Positions 23,497-32,932 of a DNA stretch of 64,000 bases are shown here, one piece after another. Where the stretch lies: the NCBI GenBank assembly GCA_016722065.1, contig JADKGX010000001.1, positions 558,001-622,000 on the forward strand, given 5' to 3'. Source of the DNA: Planctomycetota bacterium. Lineage in GTDB: Bacteria; Planctomycetota; UBA8742; UBA2392. The translations under genes and the position numbers were made by a program. The notes under the pieces are model-generated. The model worked only from the letters and a program-made list of their open reading frames with translations, was not told the origin of the DNA and made no database searches. How positions within the stretch are numbered: the first letter of the stretch is position 1; every line of letters starts with the position of its first letter.

Positions 23497-24720
23497 CTAT
23501 CCCTTGACGCACACCACCTGCTTGAGTGTGTGCATGATCTCTACCAGTTCCTTCTGCGCTTCCATCACGGCGTCGATGTCCTTGTAGGCGCCGGGCGTTT
23601 CGTCGATCACGTCCTTGTCCTTGCGGCACTCCACGCCCTCCGTTGCTGCTTTGTGGTCTGCAAGGCTGAAGTGCTTCTTGGCCTGGGTACGCGACATGCG
23701 GCGCCCCGCCCCGTGGCTGCAGGAACAGAAACTTTCCGGGTTGCCCTTGCCACGCACAATGAAACTGCGCGCGCCCATGCTGCCCGGAATGATCCCCAGG
23801 TCGCCCGATCCTGCCCGCACGGCACCCTTGCGTGTCACCAGCACATCCTGCCCGTAGTGGGTCTCGCGCTGCACGTAGTTGTGGTGGCAGTTCACGCACA
23901 GGGCGTCGGCCGCAAAGGGCTTGGCCATATTCTGGGTCATGGCCGCAACGACGGCGCCCATCATCAATTCACGGTTCAGCGCCGCATAATTCTGGGCCCA
24001 TTCCACGGCCTCTACATAGGGCTGAAAGTGCTCCGCCCCTTCCTCAAAGTACGCCAGGTTTTCGTCGGGCAGGTTGCGGTTGTTGCGGCGCAAATCGCGC
24101 TTGGCCAGCTCAATGAAATGCGTGCCAATGCGGTTTCCAACGCCGCGCGAGCCCGAGTGCAACATGAACCACACGCGCTGTTCTTCGTCCAGGCAGATTT
24201 CAATGAAGTGATTGCCCGTGCCCAGCGTGCCCAGCTGATTCGTCGGGTCAGCGTTGCGCGCCAGGCCAGGATACTGCTGCACCAGCCGTCCATAGCCTGC
24301 TTCCAGGCGCTTCCAGGCCGCAAGGTAGTGGCCAGGAACGTTGGACCACGCGCCGCGATCTCCGGCACCGCCGTTGTTTGTGCGGCCGTGGGGCACGGCG
24401 CGCTCCAGGGCACTCCGAATGCCGGCCAGGTTATCGGGCAGGTCTGATGCCACCAACGTGGTGCGACAGGCGGCCATGCCGCAACCAATGTCTACCCCTA
24501 CCGCAGCGGGCACAATCGCCCCCTGCGTGGCAACAACGCTGCCGACCGTTGCGCCCAGGCCCCAATGCACGTCCGGCATGGCCGCCACCCACTTGAACAC
24601 GAAGGGCAGCTTGGCGGTGTTTATCAGCTGCTGGCGTGCGTTTTCGTCAAAGTGAACGCCTTCAATCCAGGCCTTGATCGGCACGGCCCCGCGTTCGGTA
24701 ATCATTTTGTAGTCAGACAT
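23497..24720 (-). CDS. rtcB: RNA ligase RtcB
   Basis: This 407-residue GTP-dependent ligase joins 2',3'-cyclic-phosphate or 3'-phosphate RNA ends to 5'-OH ends, for example in tRNAs cut by ribotoxins. Metal ligands are seen in G-V-D-I-G-C-G-M (Asp77, Cys80), G-T-G-N-H-F-I-E and M-L-H-S-G-S-R. The guanylylated histidine is His336 in C-S-H-G-A-G-R-R-M-S-R. Length and motifs match the E. coli-type enzyme. GGAG precedes the ATG. It is the sixth gene of the minus-strand block, 52 nt after the beta-propeller gene and before rtcA. Confidence 0.97.
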   Translation of the reverse strand: MSDYKMITERGAVPIKAWIEGVHFDENARQQLINTAKLPFVFKWVAAMPDVHWGLGATVGSVVATQGAIVPAAVGVDIGCGMAACRTTLVASDLPDNLAGIRSALERAVPHGRTNNGGAGDRGAWSNVPGHYLAAWKRLEAGYGRLVQQYPGLARNADPTNQLGTLGTGNHFIEICLDEEQRVWFMLHSGSRGVGNRIGTHFIELAKRDLRRNNRNLPDENLAYFEEGAEHFQPYVEAVEWAQNYAALNRELMMGAVVAAMTQNMAKPFAADALCVNCHHNYVQRETHYGQDVLVTRKGAVRAGSGDLGIIPGSMGARSFIVRGKGNPESFCSCSHGAGRRMSRTQAKKHFSLADHKAATEGVECRKDKDVIDETPGAYKDIDAVMEAQKELVEIMHTLKQVVCVKG

Positions 24721-24772
24721 GCGTTACTCCGGTGGACGCAGCGTAACGCGTGCGGGTTGCAGGCAACTCCGG

Positions 24773-27481
24773 CTAATTCGGGGCCGCAAGAAGGTGAATG
24801 GTTCCGTCGGCCATCAATACCAGCAGCTCGCGGCTGCCGTCGGCAAAGTGGCAACTGACAGCCTGCTGGGCCGATATCTTGATCGCGGCCCTGCGGACAA
24901 AGTTCTCGCCCTGTTTGACAAACCAGGCTACGTGGGCGCGACCCACGGCCGCAATGCGGCCCGGGCCTGCCATGCAACAGCACAGAAAGTCTCCCTGGGC
25001 GGCCACAACGCGGGATTCGACGCGCGGCTGCGCTGTTGACATGTCAAGCCGGCTCCAGTACAGGCTGCCGAACTCATTGATGCCTGCCACCTCGGCGGCA
25101 TCCGCGCCGACACGCAGCACGCTTACGCTTCCAGCCAACTCCAGGGCCGGTTGCCAGTGCAACGGTGCCGACTGCCACTGGGCCGGGTTGTCTTCGACCC
25201 AGCGGGTCCAGGCCGCGCGCTGCGAAAACGCCAGAAGCAGCCAGCCCGGCGCACGATCTTTGGCCTGCAAGCGCATGAGAAACGGGCGCTGCAGCGTAAT
25301 CGCCGGCGGCGGGGGCCCGGGCTCCATGCGCGGGGCCAGCGAATCCGCACCTACAATCCGGTAGCCGTCCGCCAGGGGCGCTGCCAGCAATGGGCCCCCG
25401 GGCGCAGCGGCCATGGCCAGCCAGCCCGCCTGTTCGCCATAGGGCAGGCGGCGGCACAGGCGCCAGTTGCCCTTTGCCCCTTTGGCATAGCTGCTCAAAC
25501 TTCTGCCGTCGCCCGTGGCGTCCTGGGTCACCATCGCCAGCGACTGGCCGTCTTCGGCCACGGCCAGCGCCATCGGAACGCCCTGGCGGGTCTCCAGATC
25601 AAAGCTGCCTTGTTCGGGCGAGAACCCGCGCAGGCCGCCATCTACGGTGGTTACAAACAGCGTGCTGCACGCGGGCGCCCATGCAGCCGGCCCGACCGGC
25701 CCTTGGCACAGCCGCACGGTGCTGACCACGGCATCGGTGCTGCGCACGCCGGGCTGCCGCTGGCGACGCTGGATTTCGGCCTGCACGGCAAAGCCGGCAT
25801 CGCTGATAGTGGCCCGCGTCCAGGCCGCGCAGCGCTGCGCAAGATCAGCCGCGTTGCCGTCGCCACGATGCACGCGCTGGCGCAGCTTGTGGGCCACCCC
25901 GCGGCGTGCCCGGTCGTGAAGTTCAGGCCCGTGCCGCGCAAGCGAAGGCCGCGATGCCAGCGTGGCCACCATGCTGAAGAAGTTGGCAGCGTCTGCGTCC
26001 TGCCCTGGCGCGGCAAAATACTGTTCGCCCTGTTGCAGCGTCTGGTTTACGCCTTGGGGGTCTTCCAGGTCCGCGTGAATCACCAGCAGGTGAATGCCGC
26101 AGGCTGCCACTTGGCCGTGGCCACGCTGGGCAAAACCCTGTTGAAGGTAAGGTATGGCGGCCCTTGGGTCGCTGGCGCGACCCAGCATCAGTTCCCCGGC
26201 TGCCTTGAAGTCACCGCGTTCCGACAGATTACGCGCCGCAGCATGAAACTCCTGCACCGCTGCAGCTTCGTCGCCGGCACGGCGCAGAAGGTCCCCGGCC
26301 TCGATGTGCCTGCCCAGCCCGCGATACAGGCGAACGGCTTCGTCCACTTCGCCCGCGGCCTCAAAGGCTCGGGCGGCGGCAGGCCGGTCGTTCAACTTTT
26401 GCAGGTACAGCACAGCAGCATCATGGTGCAGACCTGCCTGCTGCAGCACGTTGGCAGCACCCCGCCAGTCGTTCAGCAGCTTGCCGTGAATGAAGGCGGC
26501 CCGGCGGTGGTCGCCGTCGCGCCCGGCCTGGGCGGCCGCCTTGCGGTATTCCGCAATCAGGGCTGCATAAATGTCTGGTTCTGTAAACCAGTTGGCGGCT
26601 GCGCCCATGGCGCCTGACAACAGGTTGCCCAGCGAATAGCGCGTGTCGTGAAAGGGCAGGTCGGCGCTGGCGGCTCCGGTGGCACCTCGGCTGGCGTCGT
26701 CACTGATGGGCAGGGCGCGGCTAAGGGCGTCTTCGACTTTGCCCTCCTGGAACTTGCGCAGCAGGTCGCGCAATGCGGCCTCCTGGCGGCCCAGCAGGTT
26801 TTCCAGTTGCCTGGGCGAATCACTCAGCCCCTTGCCAATCAGCTTGCCACCCAGCTTTTTGAGGCCGTCCAGACCCATGGCGCTGCCCAGATTCGCCAAG
26901 GCCCTTCCGGCCGCGAATTCGGCTTTCCCCTTCAGGCTGCGGCCCGCTTCGGCCTCTGTGGGTTGGTCCTGGCCGATGCCCTGGCCTGCCTGCTTGAGCA
27001 TTTCTTCGGCGTCGTTGGCTGGCAGGTCCAGAATCAGTTCGCGGATTGCGCCGGCACGGGGCGCAGGCTGGGGCAGTGCCTCAAAAACCGGGCGCCGCAC
27101 CGGGCCGAAACCCAGCAGGCTGGAAAGCGCAAGCGGTGCCCCCGGGTCAAAGGTGCGCAGCGGCGCCCCGGGCAACAGCACACCAGCACCCAGGTTGGCC
27201 GCTTCGTCTTGCAGCAGGGCGGGCAGCACCCGGGCATCGGCGGGCAGAAACAGGTTCGGCCCAATCGCCCGCAGGCGCAGCGCGCCGGGCACGGCGCCGC
27301 GCAAGGGCACATCCAGCTTGACCAGAACGCCCTGCGCCACACGATACAGCCGAGGCGACGGTTCCAGCCCAAGGTGCACCAGCAATTGCAGCACCGCCTG
27401 GGCGTCATCGCCGGGCACAAACAGGGCGTCGGCGTCCTGGCATGCTTCCTGGCGGCGAAGTTGCACCGGCACGGACATCAT
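24773..27481 (-). CDS. Repeat / beta-propeller protein of MoxR-VWA-bpX ternary type
   Basis: This 902-residue protein has an N-terminal domain of ~150 residues, a Gly/Ala/Asp-rich middle, a helical-repeat block at about 340-560 (repeated A-A-x-x-L-Q-Q-A-G-x-x-x-x-A-A-x-L-Y type, TPR-like) and a C-terminal propeller-like region (~600-900) with repeated short strands. It starts at an ATG that overlaps the VWA-gene stop (ATGA). No catalytic motif is visible. In MoxR-VWA-beta-propeller ternary systems such proteins are thought to act as scaffolds or sensors. The assignment is by context plus architecture. Confidence 0.7.
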   Translation of the reverse strand: MMSVPVQLRRQEACQDADALFVPGDDAQAVLQLLVHLGLEPSPRLYRVAQGVLVKLDVPLRGAVPGALRLRAIGPNLFLPADARVLPALLQDEAANLGAGVLLPGAPLRTFDPGAPLALSSLLGFGPVRRPVFEALPQPAPRAGAIRELILDLPANDAEEMLKQAGQGIGQDQPTEAEAGRSLKGKAEFAAGRALANLGSAMGLDGLKKLGGKLIGKGLSDSPRQLENLLGRQEAALRDLLRKFQEGKVEDALSRALPISDDASRGATGAASADLPFHDTRYSLGNLLSGAMGAAANWFTEPDIYAALIAEYRKAAAQAGRDGDHRRAAFIHGKLLNDWRGAANVLQQAGLHHDAAVLYLQKLNDRPAAARAFEAAGEVDEAVRLYRGLGRHIEAGDLLRRAGDEAAAVQEFHAAARNLSERGDFKAAGELMLGRASDPRAAIPYLQQGFAQRGHGQVAACGIHLLVIHADLEDPQGVNQTLQQGEQYFAAPGQDADAANFFSMVATLASRPSLARHGPELHDRARRGVAHKLRQRVHRGDGNAADLAQRCAAWTRATISDAGFAVQAEIQRRQRQPGVRSTDAVVSTVRLCQGPVGPAAWAPACSTLFVTTVDGGLRGFSPEQGSFDLETRQGVPMALAVAEDGQSLAMVTQDATGDGRSLSSYAKGAKGNWRLCRRLPYGEQAGWLAMAAAPGGPLLAAPLADGYRIVGADSLAPRMEPGPPPPAITLQRPFLMRLQAKDRAPGWLLLAFSQRAAWTRWVEDNPAQWQSAPLHWQPALELAGSVSVLRVGADAAEVAGINEFGSLYWSRLDMSTAQPRVESRVVAAQGDFLCCCMAGPGRIAAVGRAHVAWFVKQGENFVRRAAIKISAQQAVSCHFADGSRELLVLMADGTIHLLAAPN
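25034..25045. promoter_or_regulatory. TTGAC-NN-GTCAA box inside a gene
   Basis: TTGACATGTCAA, a perfect palindrome within the coding region about 310 nt upstream of rtcB. Same motif as the pair at the tRNA-array promoter. Functional status unknown. Confidence 0.35.
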
Positions 27482-30231
27482 CGGCCGCCTCCCGCCCGCT
27501 GCATGGCCAGCCCGATTTTCTGCAGCGCGCCTTGCGTGGTCGCACCACCCGTGACGCCTGCCGGGCCATAGCACGTGCCGTCTGGCAACCAGGCCGCGAC
27601 GGTACTGCGATACACAAAGAACATGGCCACCAGCTCGGCCGCTGCGCTGAACACCGCGACCTGCCCCAGGCTGTCGGTGGCAAAGGTGATGCCGGCAGCG
27701 TTCTTGGCCACGGCCTGAAAGCGGCTGGCGTCCACGCGCAGCACATCGGCATGGCCGGAACGCGCCTGGACGCTGCGCGGGCTGAGGGCCGCAGCGTCGC
27801 GTTGCCTGCGCTGAAACTCGGCGATTTCCTGGCGGCCCTGCAGAAAGCTGATCTCCAGGCGGTCCCGATCCCAGCGCAGCAGGTGCGTAAACTTGCCACC
27901 GTAGACCGTGAACCAGTTTTCGCCCGCGGCAAGATCAAGCTGGCTGTGCAACTTGCCCGGGGCGGGTTGCAGGCCAGTTTCCAGAGTTTCCCCGACTTGA
28001 AACAGCTGCACGGCACCCTGGTTGACACAACAAGCGGCCAGCCTGCCATCCAGCGAAAGCGATATGCCCCGGCCTTGGCTGCCAGCCGCGCATTCGCCCA
28101 GGTATTGCCATTGTGGCCCGCGAAAGAAATGCAGCTCGCCTTGCGCGGCATTTCGCGACAGGCGAATCACCAGCGTGTCCTGCGCAAGTGCCGCTTCCTG
28201 AATCTGGCAGTCCTTCAACAGCGGCTTGCCATCGCGTCGCGGCAGAAAAGGCGACCAGGTTCGGCCCGGTTGCAGTACTGCCAGGCGGCCGTCAGTTGGA
28301 TTAAGCAAAACCCATTGCCCCTGGGCCGGTCCCTTGCTGCGCGCTTCAAAGTCACTGCGGCGTGGCTGGTGCACCAGATTGGCCCGCGGTGCCAGACCAC
28401 TGAGTGAAGCCAGATCCGTGATTGTGGCCGGCAAATGCGCCAGTTGATTGCCTAAGTCAAAGCCCTGCGGCTTCAAGGCAGTGTTAGCTGCAGATGGCGA
28501 AACCGTCGTGATCAGCCGGTGGCAGGTCGGGTCATAACCGGCAGCCAGCGCCCCGGAACCCGGGCCGCCATGCAACAGCGTCGTCGTGACCTGCCGCGCC
28601 GCAAAATCAAAGTGCGCCAGAGCCGACCGGCCGTGATCGTCAAACAGTGCCACCAGACCGCCCGTCACGCCCACCAGACCCACACAGGACCGCAAAGCCT
28701 TGCCAGCCAACATTGGCACGGGCAGCGTTTGGGTTGCCTCGCCTTGCGGGCTGAAGCACTGAATCAGCCCCGGCGCCGTTACCACAGCCAGAAATGCGCC
28801 CTGTGCTTCCAGCGAGAGGTGGCGCACCGGGCCGGCGACGCCAAAGCGAAACGGCATTGGCCAGGGCGACAGGTCGCCTTTCCATGGGTCGGCCGACGAA
28901 GCCGGTGGCTGGGCGGGCGCGGCCTGCGGCTTGATTTCCACACGAAAGGTGCGCAGGGAAACCACGGCGCCCTTGCGAAGCTCATGCAGCCCGGCCTGGC
29001 CGGATTCATCGATGGTGAAGGCAAACACGCGCGTGCCATGCATGGCCCGGCGGCAGGCTGCCAGTACGTCGGGTTCCGCCAGGTTGCGCGGGTGGGTCAG
29101 CAGCACGATGTCGCGTGCTGAGGGCCCCGGCTCCTCCAACGTGCGTTCCAGTGCCAGCCCCGGGTCGGGGCTCAAGTCCGTGCTGTCCAGCAGGGTTCCT
29201 AATTCGGCTTCTGTGCTGGCACCGGGCTCGACCGGTACACCGTGGTTCGAGGTCGCGGCGAAGCGCACGGGCGTTCCCCTGCGTTCAGAGCGCCTGGCAA
29301 GCGCCATGGCTGCGGCGGCCAGCACCAGGCGCGTTTCGCCCCAAGTGCGCACGCCTTGATCCAGCAGCACGATCGTGTCTTCACGAACCTGCGACTGGGG
29401 CTCCTCTCGTTGCCAGTACAGCAACTCGTTTTCGGCAAAGCGGCGCAGGAACTCAAACTCGTCGACGGCAAACTCCGATGGCAGAATCTGGTCCGGGTGC
29501 CCGCGATTGGTCACGCTGGAATAGCCGCCCACGGGCAGTTGCGCGCGCTGCACACGGCGCGGAGGCAGCGACAGCGCGCTGACCAGTTGCGCCAGAAACG
29601 GCGCCACGCCATGCAGGCGTTCACGCTGCATCAGGGCGTCCAGTGCGTTGGCCAGCGTGCGAGGCGGCGCAGGCGGAACGGGTGGCAAGGCCCGGGGCCG
29701 CGGGCCTGTAACGGGCCCGCGCCCGTGGCGCATCCAGTGCTTCAGCGCCACTTCATCAAAACCCTCCAGCATGCGCTGGATGTGTCCGGCAAAGGCCTCC
29801 GGCGAAAGTGGCGGCGACGTTGCGGCGCGGGCCAGAAAATGAACTTCGGCCAGTTGCGCCGGGGCGCGCAGCAGTTTGCAGACATCCGCCAGGACTACCT
29901 GTCCGGCCAAGCGCTGCAAGGGCCGCGCCAACTCCGCCAGCAACGCGCCAGCGTTGCGAAAGCTGCCCCCGGTATGCGCAAAGCTGCGCCGCAGCGGGCT
30001 GAGCGCCGGCGTGGCGTCGCGACCGCACACCAGGTGCAACCAATGCAGCACAAACCCGAAATGAATCGGCCGTTCCTGGCCACCATACCCTTCCAGGCAT
30101 TGGGCCAGGGCCGGCGCCAAGGCCAGGGTGCCGCCGTCTTCATAGCCGACGGCATCGCACAAAGTTGACCAGGACACCCCGCCCAGGCTGCGCGTGTACT
30201 GGTGCGGTACCAGCAGGTATTCAAGGGACAT
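27478..30231 (-). CDS. VWA / beta-propeller protein of the ternary system
   Basis: The 917-residue protein has a helical N-terminal region (1-250), then a von Willebrand A-like domain around residues 310-460 (E-D-T-I-V-L-L-D-Q-G-V-R-T-W ... D-I-V-L-L-T-H-P-R). The usual D-x-S-x-S metal motif is replaced by D-Q-G-V-R, so metal binding is probably lost or changed. Residues ~480-900 are a beta-propeller (repeated L-A-V-V-T-A-P-G-L, A-L-F-D-D-H-G-R, L-S-L-D-G-R-L-A-A-C strands). Its stop overlaps the next gene's start, and its start overlaps the previous gene by 11 nt, so translation is coupled along the operon. It likely forms the VWA partner of the MoxR ATPase. Confidence 0.78.
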   Translation of the reverse strand: MSLEYLLVPHQYTRSLGGVSWSTLCDAVGYEDGGTLALAPALAQCLEGYGGQERPIHFGFVLHWLHLVCGRDATPALSPLRRSFAHTGGSFRNAGALLAELARPLQRLAGQVVLADVCKLLRAPAQLAEVHFLARAATSPPLSPEAFAGHIQRMLEGFDEVALKHWMRHGRGPVTGPRPRALPPVPPAPPRTLANALDALMQRERLHGVAPFLAQLVSALSLPPRRVQRAQLPVGGYSSVTNRGHPDQILPSEFAVDEFEFLRRFAENELLYWQREEPQSQVREDTIVLLDQGVRTWGETRLVLAAAAMALARRSERRGTPVRFAATSNHGVPVEPGASTEAELGTLLDSTDLSPDPGLALERTLEEPGPSARDIVLLTHPRNLAEPDVLAACRRAMHGTRVFAFTIDESGQAGLHELRKGAVVSLRTFRVEIKPQAAPAQPPASSADPWKGDLSPWPMPFRFGVAGPVRHLSLEAQGAFLAVVTAPGLIQCFSPQGEATQTLPVPMLAGKALRSCVGLVGVTGGLVALFDDHGRSALAHFDFAARQVTTTLLHGGPGSGALAAGYDPTCHRLITTVSPSAANTALKPQGFDLGNQLAHLPATITDLASLSGLAPRANLVHQPRRSDFEARSKGPAQGQWVLLNPTDGRLAVLQPGRTWSPFLPRRDGKPLLKDCQIQEAALAQDTLVIRLSRNAAQGELHFFRGPQWQYLGECAAGSQGRGISLSLDGRLAACCVNQGAVQLFQVGETLETGLQPAPGKLHSQLDLAAGENWFTVYGGKFTHLLRWDRDRLEISFLQGRQEIAEFQRRQRDAAALSPRSVQARSGHADVLRVDASRFQAVAKNAAGITFATDSLGQVAVFSAAAELVAMFFVYRSTVAAWLPDGTCYGPAGVTGGATTQGALQKIGLAMQRAGGGR

Positions 30232-30964
30232 TGCGCGCCCCCATTCGGGCCGAAGCCCGGCTTAGCGGCGCCAGGCAGTCACCCGGAATCAGGATGGCGC
30301 CACTGCGCCAAAGCACCAGCTCGGTTGCGGTGGCGCCTGCGGCCTCGCACAGGGCTTGCTCGGGCAGATCGGGGTTGGCGCGCCAGCCCATTGGCAACAG
30401 AAATCGCGAGCCCCAGAAACGTTCGCACCCTGCCAGAAGGGGCGGCCGATTGCCGACCACCAGAACCAATTCGCCACTGCGACAGGCCGTGAATTGCGCG
30501 ATCTCTGCGTCCGGCGCCATAGCCGCCCACTGGGCCAGCGCACCCGGCGTGCAGATCAATGCCGTGCATTCACGTGGCTGGTCATCGCGCAGAATCGTGA
30601 AGTTTGCCCGCAGCAGCGCGGCCGATTCAACGGCCTGCCGCTCCAGTCGCCCGGGCAGCAGCATTGAATGCAGCGGCGCGAAATCGCCCGCAGGCAGGTC
30701 AAAAGCCGGCAGTGCCGATCCACAGGCAAACCAGTGGCCGTCGCGACGTTCAAAGAACCGTGCCTGTGCCGCCGGCAGCAGGGCTTGCACCACGGCAGGG
30801 TCGGCGCCATCCCAGCGCACCCAGGCGCGGTCGCCCGCAACCAGCACACGCAGCCCCGGCACACCACGCAGGGCCGCCAGCACCGCCAGGCTGTGTGCCG
30901 GAAGTTCCGCCAGCGTGGCATTGTGCAGGACACCGGGCACGGTTTGCTCCAGAACACGCTTCAA
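30221..30964 (-). CDS. Small bpX-type protein of the ternary system
   Basis: The frame encodes about 247 residues if a TTG at 30964 is used; an ATG at 31057 would overlap the MoxR gene by 79 nt and adds residues that look like a frame shadow. The product is acidic/hydrophobic mixed, with no signal or TM, and has conserved-looking segments R-A-W-V-R-W-D-G, G-E-L-V-L-V-V-G-N-R-P-P and E-L-V-L-W-R-S-G-A-I-L-I-P-G-D. I infer a bpX-family partner from its place between MoxR and VWA genes. No enzyme motif is visible. The start codon is uncertain. Confidence 0.6.
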   Translation of the reverse strand: MKRVLEQTVPGVLHNATLAELPAHSLAVLAALRGVPGLRVLVAGDRAWVRWDGADPAVVQALLPAAQARFFERRDGHWFACGSALPAFDLPAGDFAPLHSMLLPGRLERQAVESAALLRANFTILRDDQPRECTALICTPGALAQWAAMAPDAEIAQFTACRSGELVLVVGNRPPLLAGCERFWGSRFLLPMGWRANPDLPEQALCEAAGATATELVLWRSGAILIPGDCLAPLSRASARMGARNVP

Positions 30965-30978
30965 CAGCGGCGCGATGG

Positions 30979-32103
30979 CTACTGCAAGGCACCCAGCAGT
31001 TCGCGCGTGCGATCCAGCAGAAAGGTGCGTGTCTTGTCTTCCGGCACCCAGGCGCATTGATCGGCCATGCCGGTCAGGCGTTCACGCAGCCGTGCAATGC
31101 CGGAAACACTCAGCCCCCCGGCCTGCACCTGCGCGCGCAAGTCTTCCAGTTCACGGGCCAGCAGTTCCGGGTTGACCTTTTCTGCGGGCCGGGCCATCGG
31201 GTGTGCCTGGTTGCTTTCGGTGCCCTCCAGGATGCCGTTGACCAGTGCCCGCAGCGGGGCGATTTGCTCTTCCCGGTCCCACACATAGCGCAGCACCCAA
31301 AGGTCCGACCGTTCGGCCCGCACCCGCCCGCACAGCAGGGCAGATGCGGCCAGCAGCTTCTGGGCCTTGACCGCCCGGCGGTCACTGAAATCGATTCCCA
31401 AATCTCGCAGCTTGAACACCGTGTCGGCGTAAACTTCGGCAATACTTGACACGTCAACATCGGGCAGGCGCGCGGCCAGCATGCGCAACTGGTCGCTGGT
31501 CACGGGCTGCCCCAGGCCTTGCGGGCGTTCCAGTACCCAGCCGGCGCGCAACAGGGCCGCCATGCTTTCACGCGGCAGGTGGTGCACATGACAGCGCAGC
31601 AGAAAGCGGTCAAACAGGGCGCGCAGAGCGTCGTCTTCGGGCAGGGTGTTGCTGGCACTGAACAGCGAAAGCAGCGGCAGCTTGTGCAGTTCAGCCCCGC
31701 GGCGATAGGTGCGTTCGTTCAGCACCGTAAGCAGATTGTTCAGGATTGCGCTGTTGGCATTGAAGATTTCGTCCAGAAACGCGAACTCGGCCCGGGGCAA
31801 CATGCCTTCCGTGATGGTCGAAACGACGCCTTGGCGCAGACGCGCGATATCAACCGGCCCGAAAATCTCGTTTGGTTCCGAGAACCTGGTCAGCATGTAC
31901 TCAAAGTAAGCCCCACCCACGGACTGGGCAAAATGCCGGATCAATGCCGATTTGGCGGTTCCCGGCGGGCCGTACAGAAACAGGTGCTCACCTGCCACCA
32001 GCGCCAGCGCAATCAACTCAATCACTTCGTCGCGGCCCACGAAGCGTTGCTTCAGCGGGTCCATCACTTCGCGGCGCAGCAACGTGGCAACTTCATGGGT
32101 CAT
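30979..32103 (-). CDS. MoxR-family AAA+ ATPase
   Basis: The 374-residue ATPase has Walker A G-P-P-G-T-A-K-S at residues 45-52, Walker B F-A-F-L-D-E at 107-112, sensor-1 S-A-S-N, and a MoxR/RavA-type N-E-I-F-G-P-V insertion. MoxR ATPases remodel protein complexes with VWA-domain partners, here encoded downstream. The ATG at 32103 matches the family start; the open frame upstream is shadow sequence. The C-terminal ~120 residues include a D-R-R-A-V-K-A-Q-K-L-L-A-A-S-A-L helix typical of the AAA lid domain. Confidence 0.92.
   Translation of the reverse strand: MTHEVATLLRREVMDPLKQRFVGRDEVIELIALALVAGEHLFLYGPPGTAKSALIRHFAQSVGGAYFEYMLTRFSEPNEIFGPVDIARLRQGVVSTITEGMLPRAEFAFLDEIFNANSAILNNLLTVLNERTYRRGAELHKLPLLSLFSASNTLPEDDALRALFDRFLLRCHVHHLPRESMAALLRAGWVLERPQGLGQPVTSDQLRMLAARLPDVDVSSIAEVYADTVFKLRDLGIDFSDRRAVKAQKLLAASALLCGRVRAERSDLWVLRYVWDREEQIAPLRALVNGILEGTESNQAHPMARPAEKVNPELLARELEDLRAQVQAGGLSVSGIARLRERLTGMADQCAWVPEDKTRTFLLDRTRELLGALQ
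31446..31457. promoter_or_regulatory. TTGAC-NN-GTCAA box inside the MoxR gene
   Basis: TTGACACGTCAA in the MoxR coding region, identical to one of the two tRNA-array boxes. It encodes V-D-V-S in frame, so it could be coincidence. Confidence 0.3.
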
Positions 32104-32164
32104 GGCCAGATATGGTCTGTGGGATTGGCATGGTTGTCGAGGGCGGGTTTTGCATCGCTGTACG

Positions 32165-32767
32165 TCATGGCTGTTTGACTGCCTGGGCCTTTTCCCGGCG
32201 CACCAGTTCCAGGTACTCGGCGGCCCTGCCGGTGGGTTCCCAGCCGGGGCGGGGGTGGGCGGCAAAGCGCTGGGCATAGAACAGCATCAGTCCCTCATGC
32301 ACGCCGAACTCCAGCCTGTAGGGCGCGTCAGCGATATCGCACAAAACACCCGACAACGGCCAGCGCCGCAGGGTGGACTCCATGGCCTGCACCAGGACAT
32401 CTCCCGGTTGCAGGGCCCGCGCCCGGGCGTGAACCCGCACGAGAAACCGCAGCGATAGATCCGCTGAGAAGTGCTCGCTGGGCTTGGTGGGCCGACCGGG
32501 CAAATCCAGGCGCGGCTCAATGCCCTGCGGGTCTTCTTCGCGGCTCAAGGAGAACCAGCAGGCCCAACGCAGAACGTCAGCGGCCCGCAACGCGACATCG
32601 GCATCAAAGGGCGGGGCCGTTCCCGGCAGATCAAGCACATAGCGGTCAAATTCGCGTTGCAGTACTTCCGTGGCCTCGGGGTCTCGCACGGCCATGGCCA
32701 TCGGTTGCTTTCGAAAAACAACTTCGCCGCGCTCAAACAAGACTTGAAGGAACGGGGCAATCGACAT
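32165..32767 (-). CDS. bpX4-like protein, first gene of the ternary operon
   Basis: The 200-residue protein resembles the bpX4 domain of MoxR-VWA-beta-propeller systems: an F-L-x-x-L-F-E-R-G-E-V-V-F start, a P-F-D-A-D-V-A-L-R-A-A-D-V-L-R helix, an H-F-S-A-D-L-S-L-R-F-L segment and R-R-W-P-L-S-G-V. No catalytic residues are evident. The ATG at 32767 is chosen because the frame upstream runs into the retron RNA region and has no family resemblance. It is the promoter-proximal gene of the minus-strand block and stands divergent to the retron. Confidence 0.72.
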   Translation of the reverse strand: MSIAPFLQVLFERGEVVFRKQPMAMAVRDPEATEVLQREFDRYVLDLPGTAPPFDADVALRAADVLRWACWFSLSREEDPQGIEPRLDLPGRPTKPSEHFSADLSLRFLVRVHARARALQPGDVLVQAMESTLRRWPLSGVLCDIADAPYRLEFGVHEGLMLFYAQRFAAHPRPGWEPTGRAAEYLELVRREKAQAVKQP

Positions 32768-32813
32768 GGTTGCATTATGACCGCAACAGCGAATTTGCGT
32801 TACGGGATTTGAC

Positions 32814-32834
32814 GTGGGCTCAAGGGCAGCCCAC
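32814..32834. other. Short palindrome in the divergent promoter region
   Basis: GTGGGCT (32814-32820) and AGCCCAC (32828-32834) are perfect inverted repeats with a 7-nt spacer. They lie between the ternary operon and the retron and could be an operator for either side. Confidence 0.35.
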
Positions 32835-32920
32835 GCAGTACGGTTCGCCCAACTGGTATCGAGCAGGGCCGTCATGCCATAGCTGTTTTCCACAATCGCG
32901 TGCAGGCCCGGAGCATTTCC

Positions 32921-32926
32921 TATCAT
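32921..32926 (+). promoter_or_regulatory. Putative -10 element of the retron RNA
   Basis: TATCAT matches the -10 consensus at five of six positions and places the transcription start near 32933, exactly the first base of the a1 repeat. No good -35 is seen. Confidence 0.45.
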
Positions 32927-32932
32927 GCCAGC

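Noticed and set aside
24721..24772. Sigma-54 promoter for rtcBA as in E. coli
   Set aside because: No GG-N10-GC element is present before rtcB, and the gene is closely spaced after the upstream operon gene.
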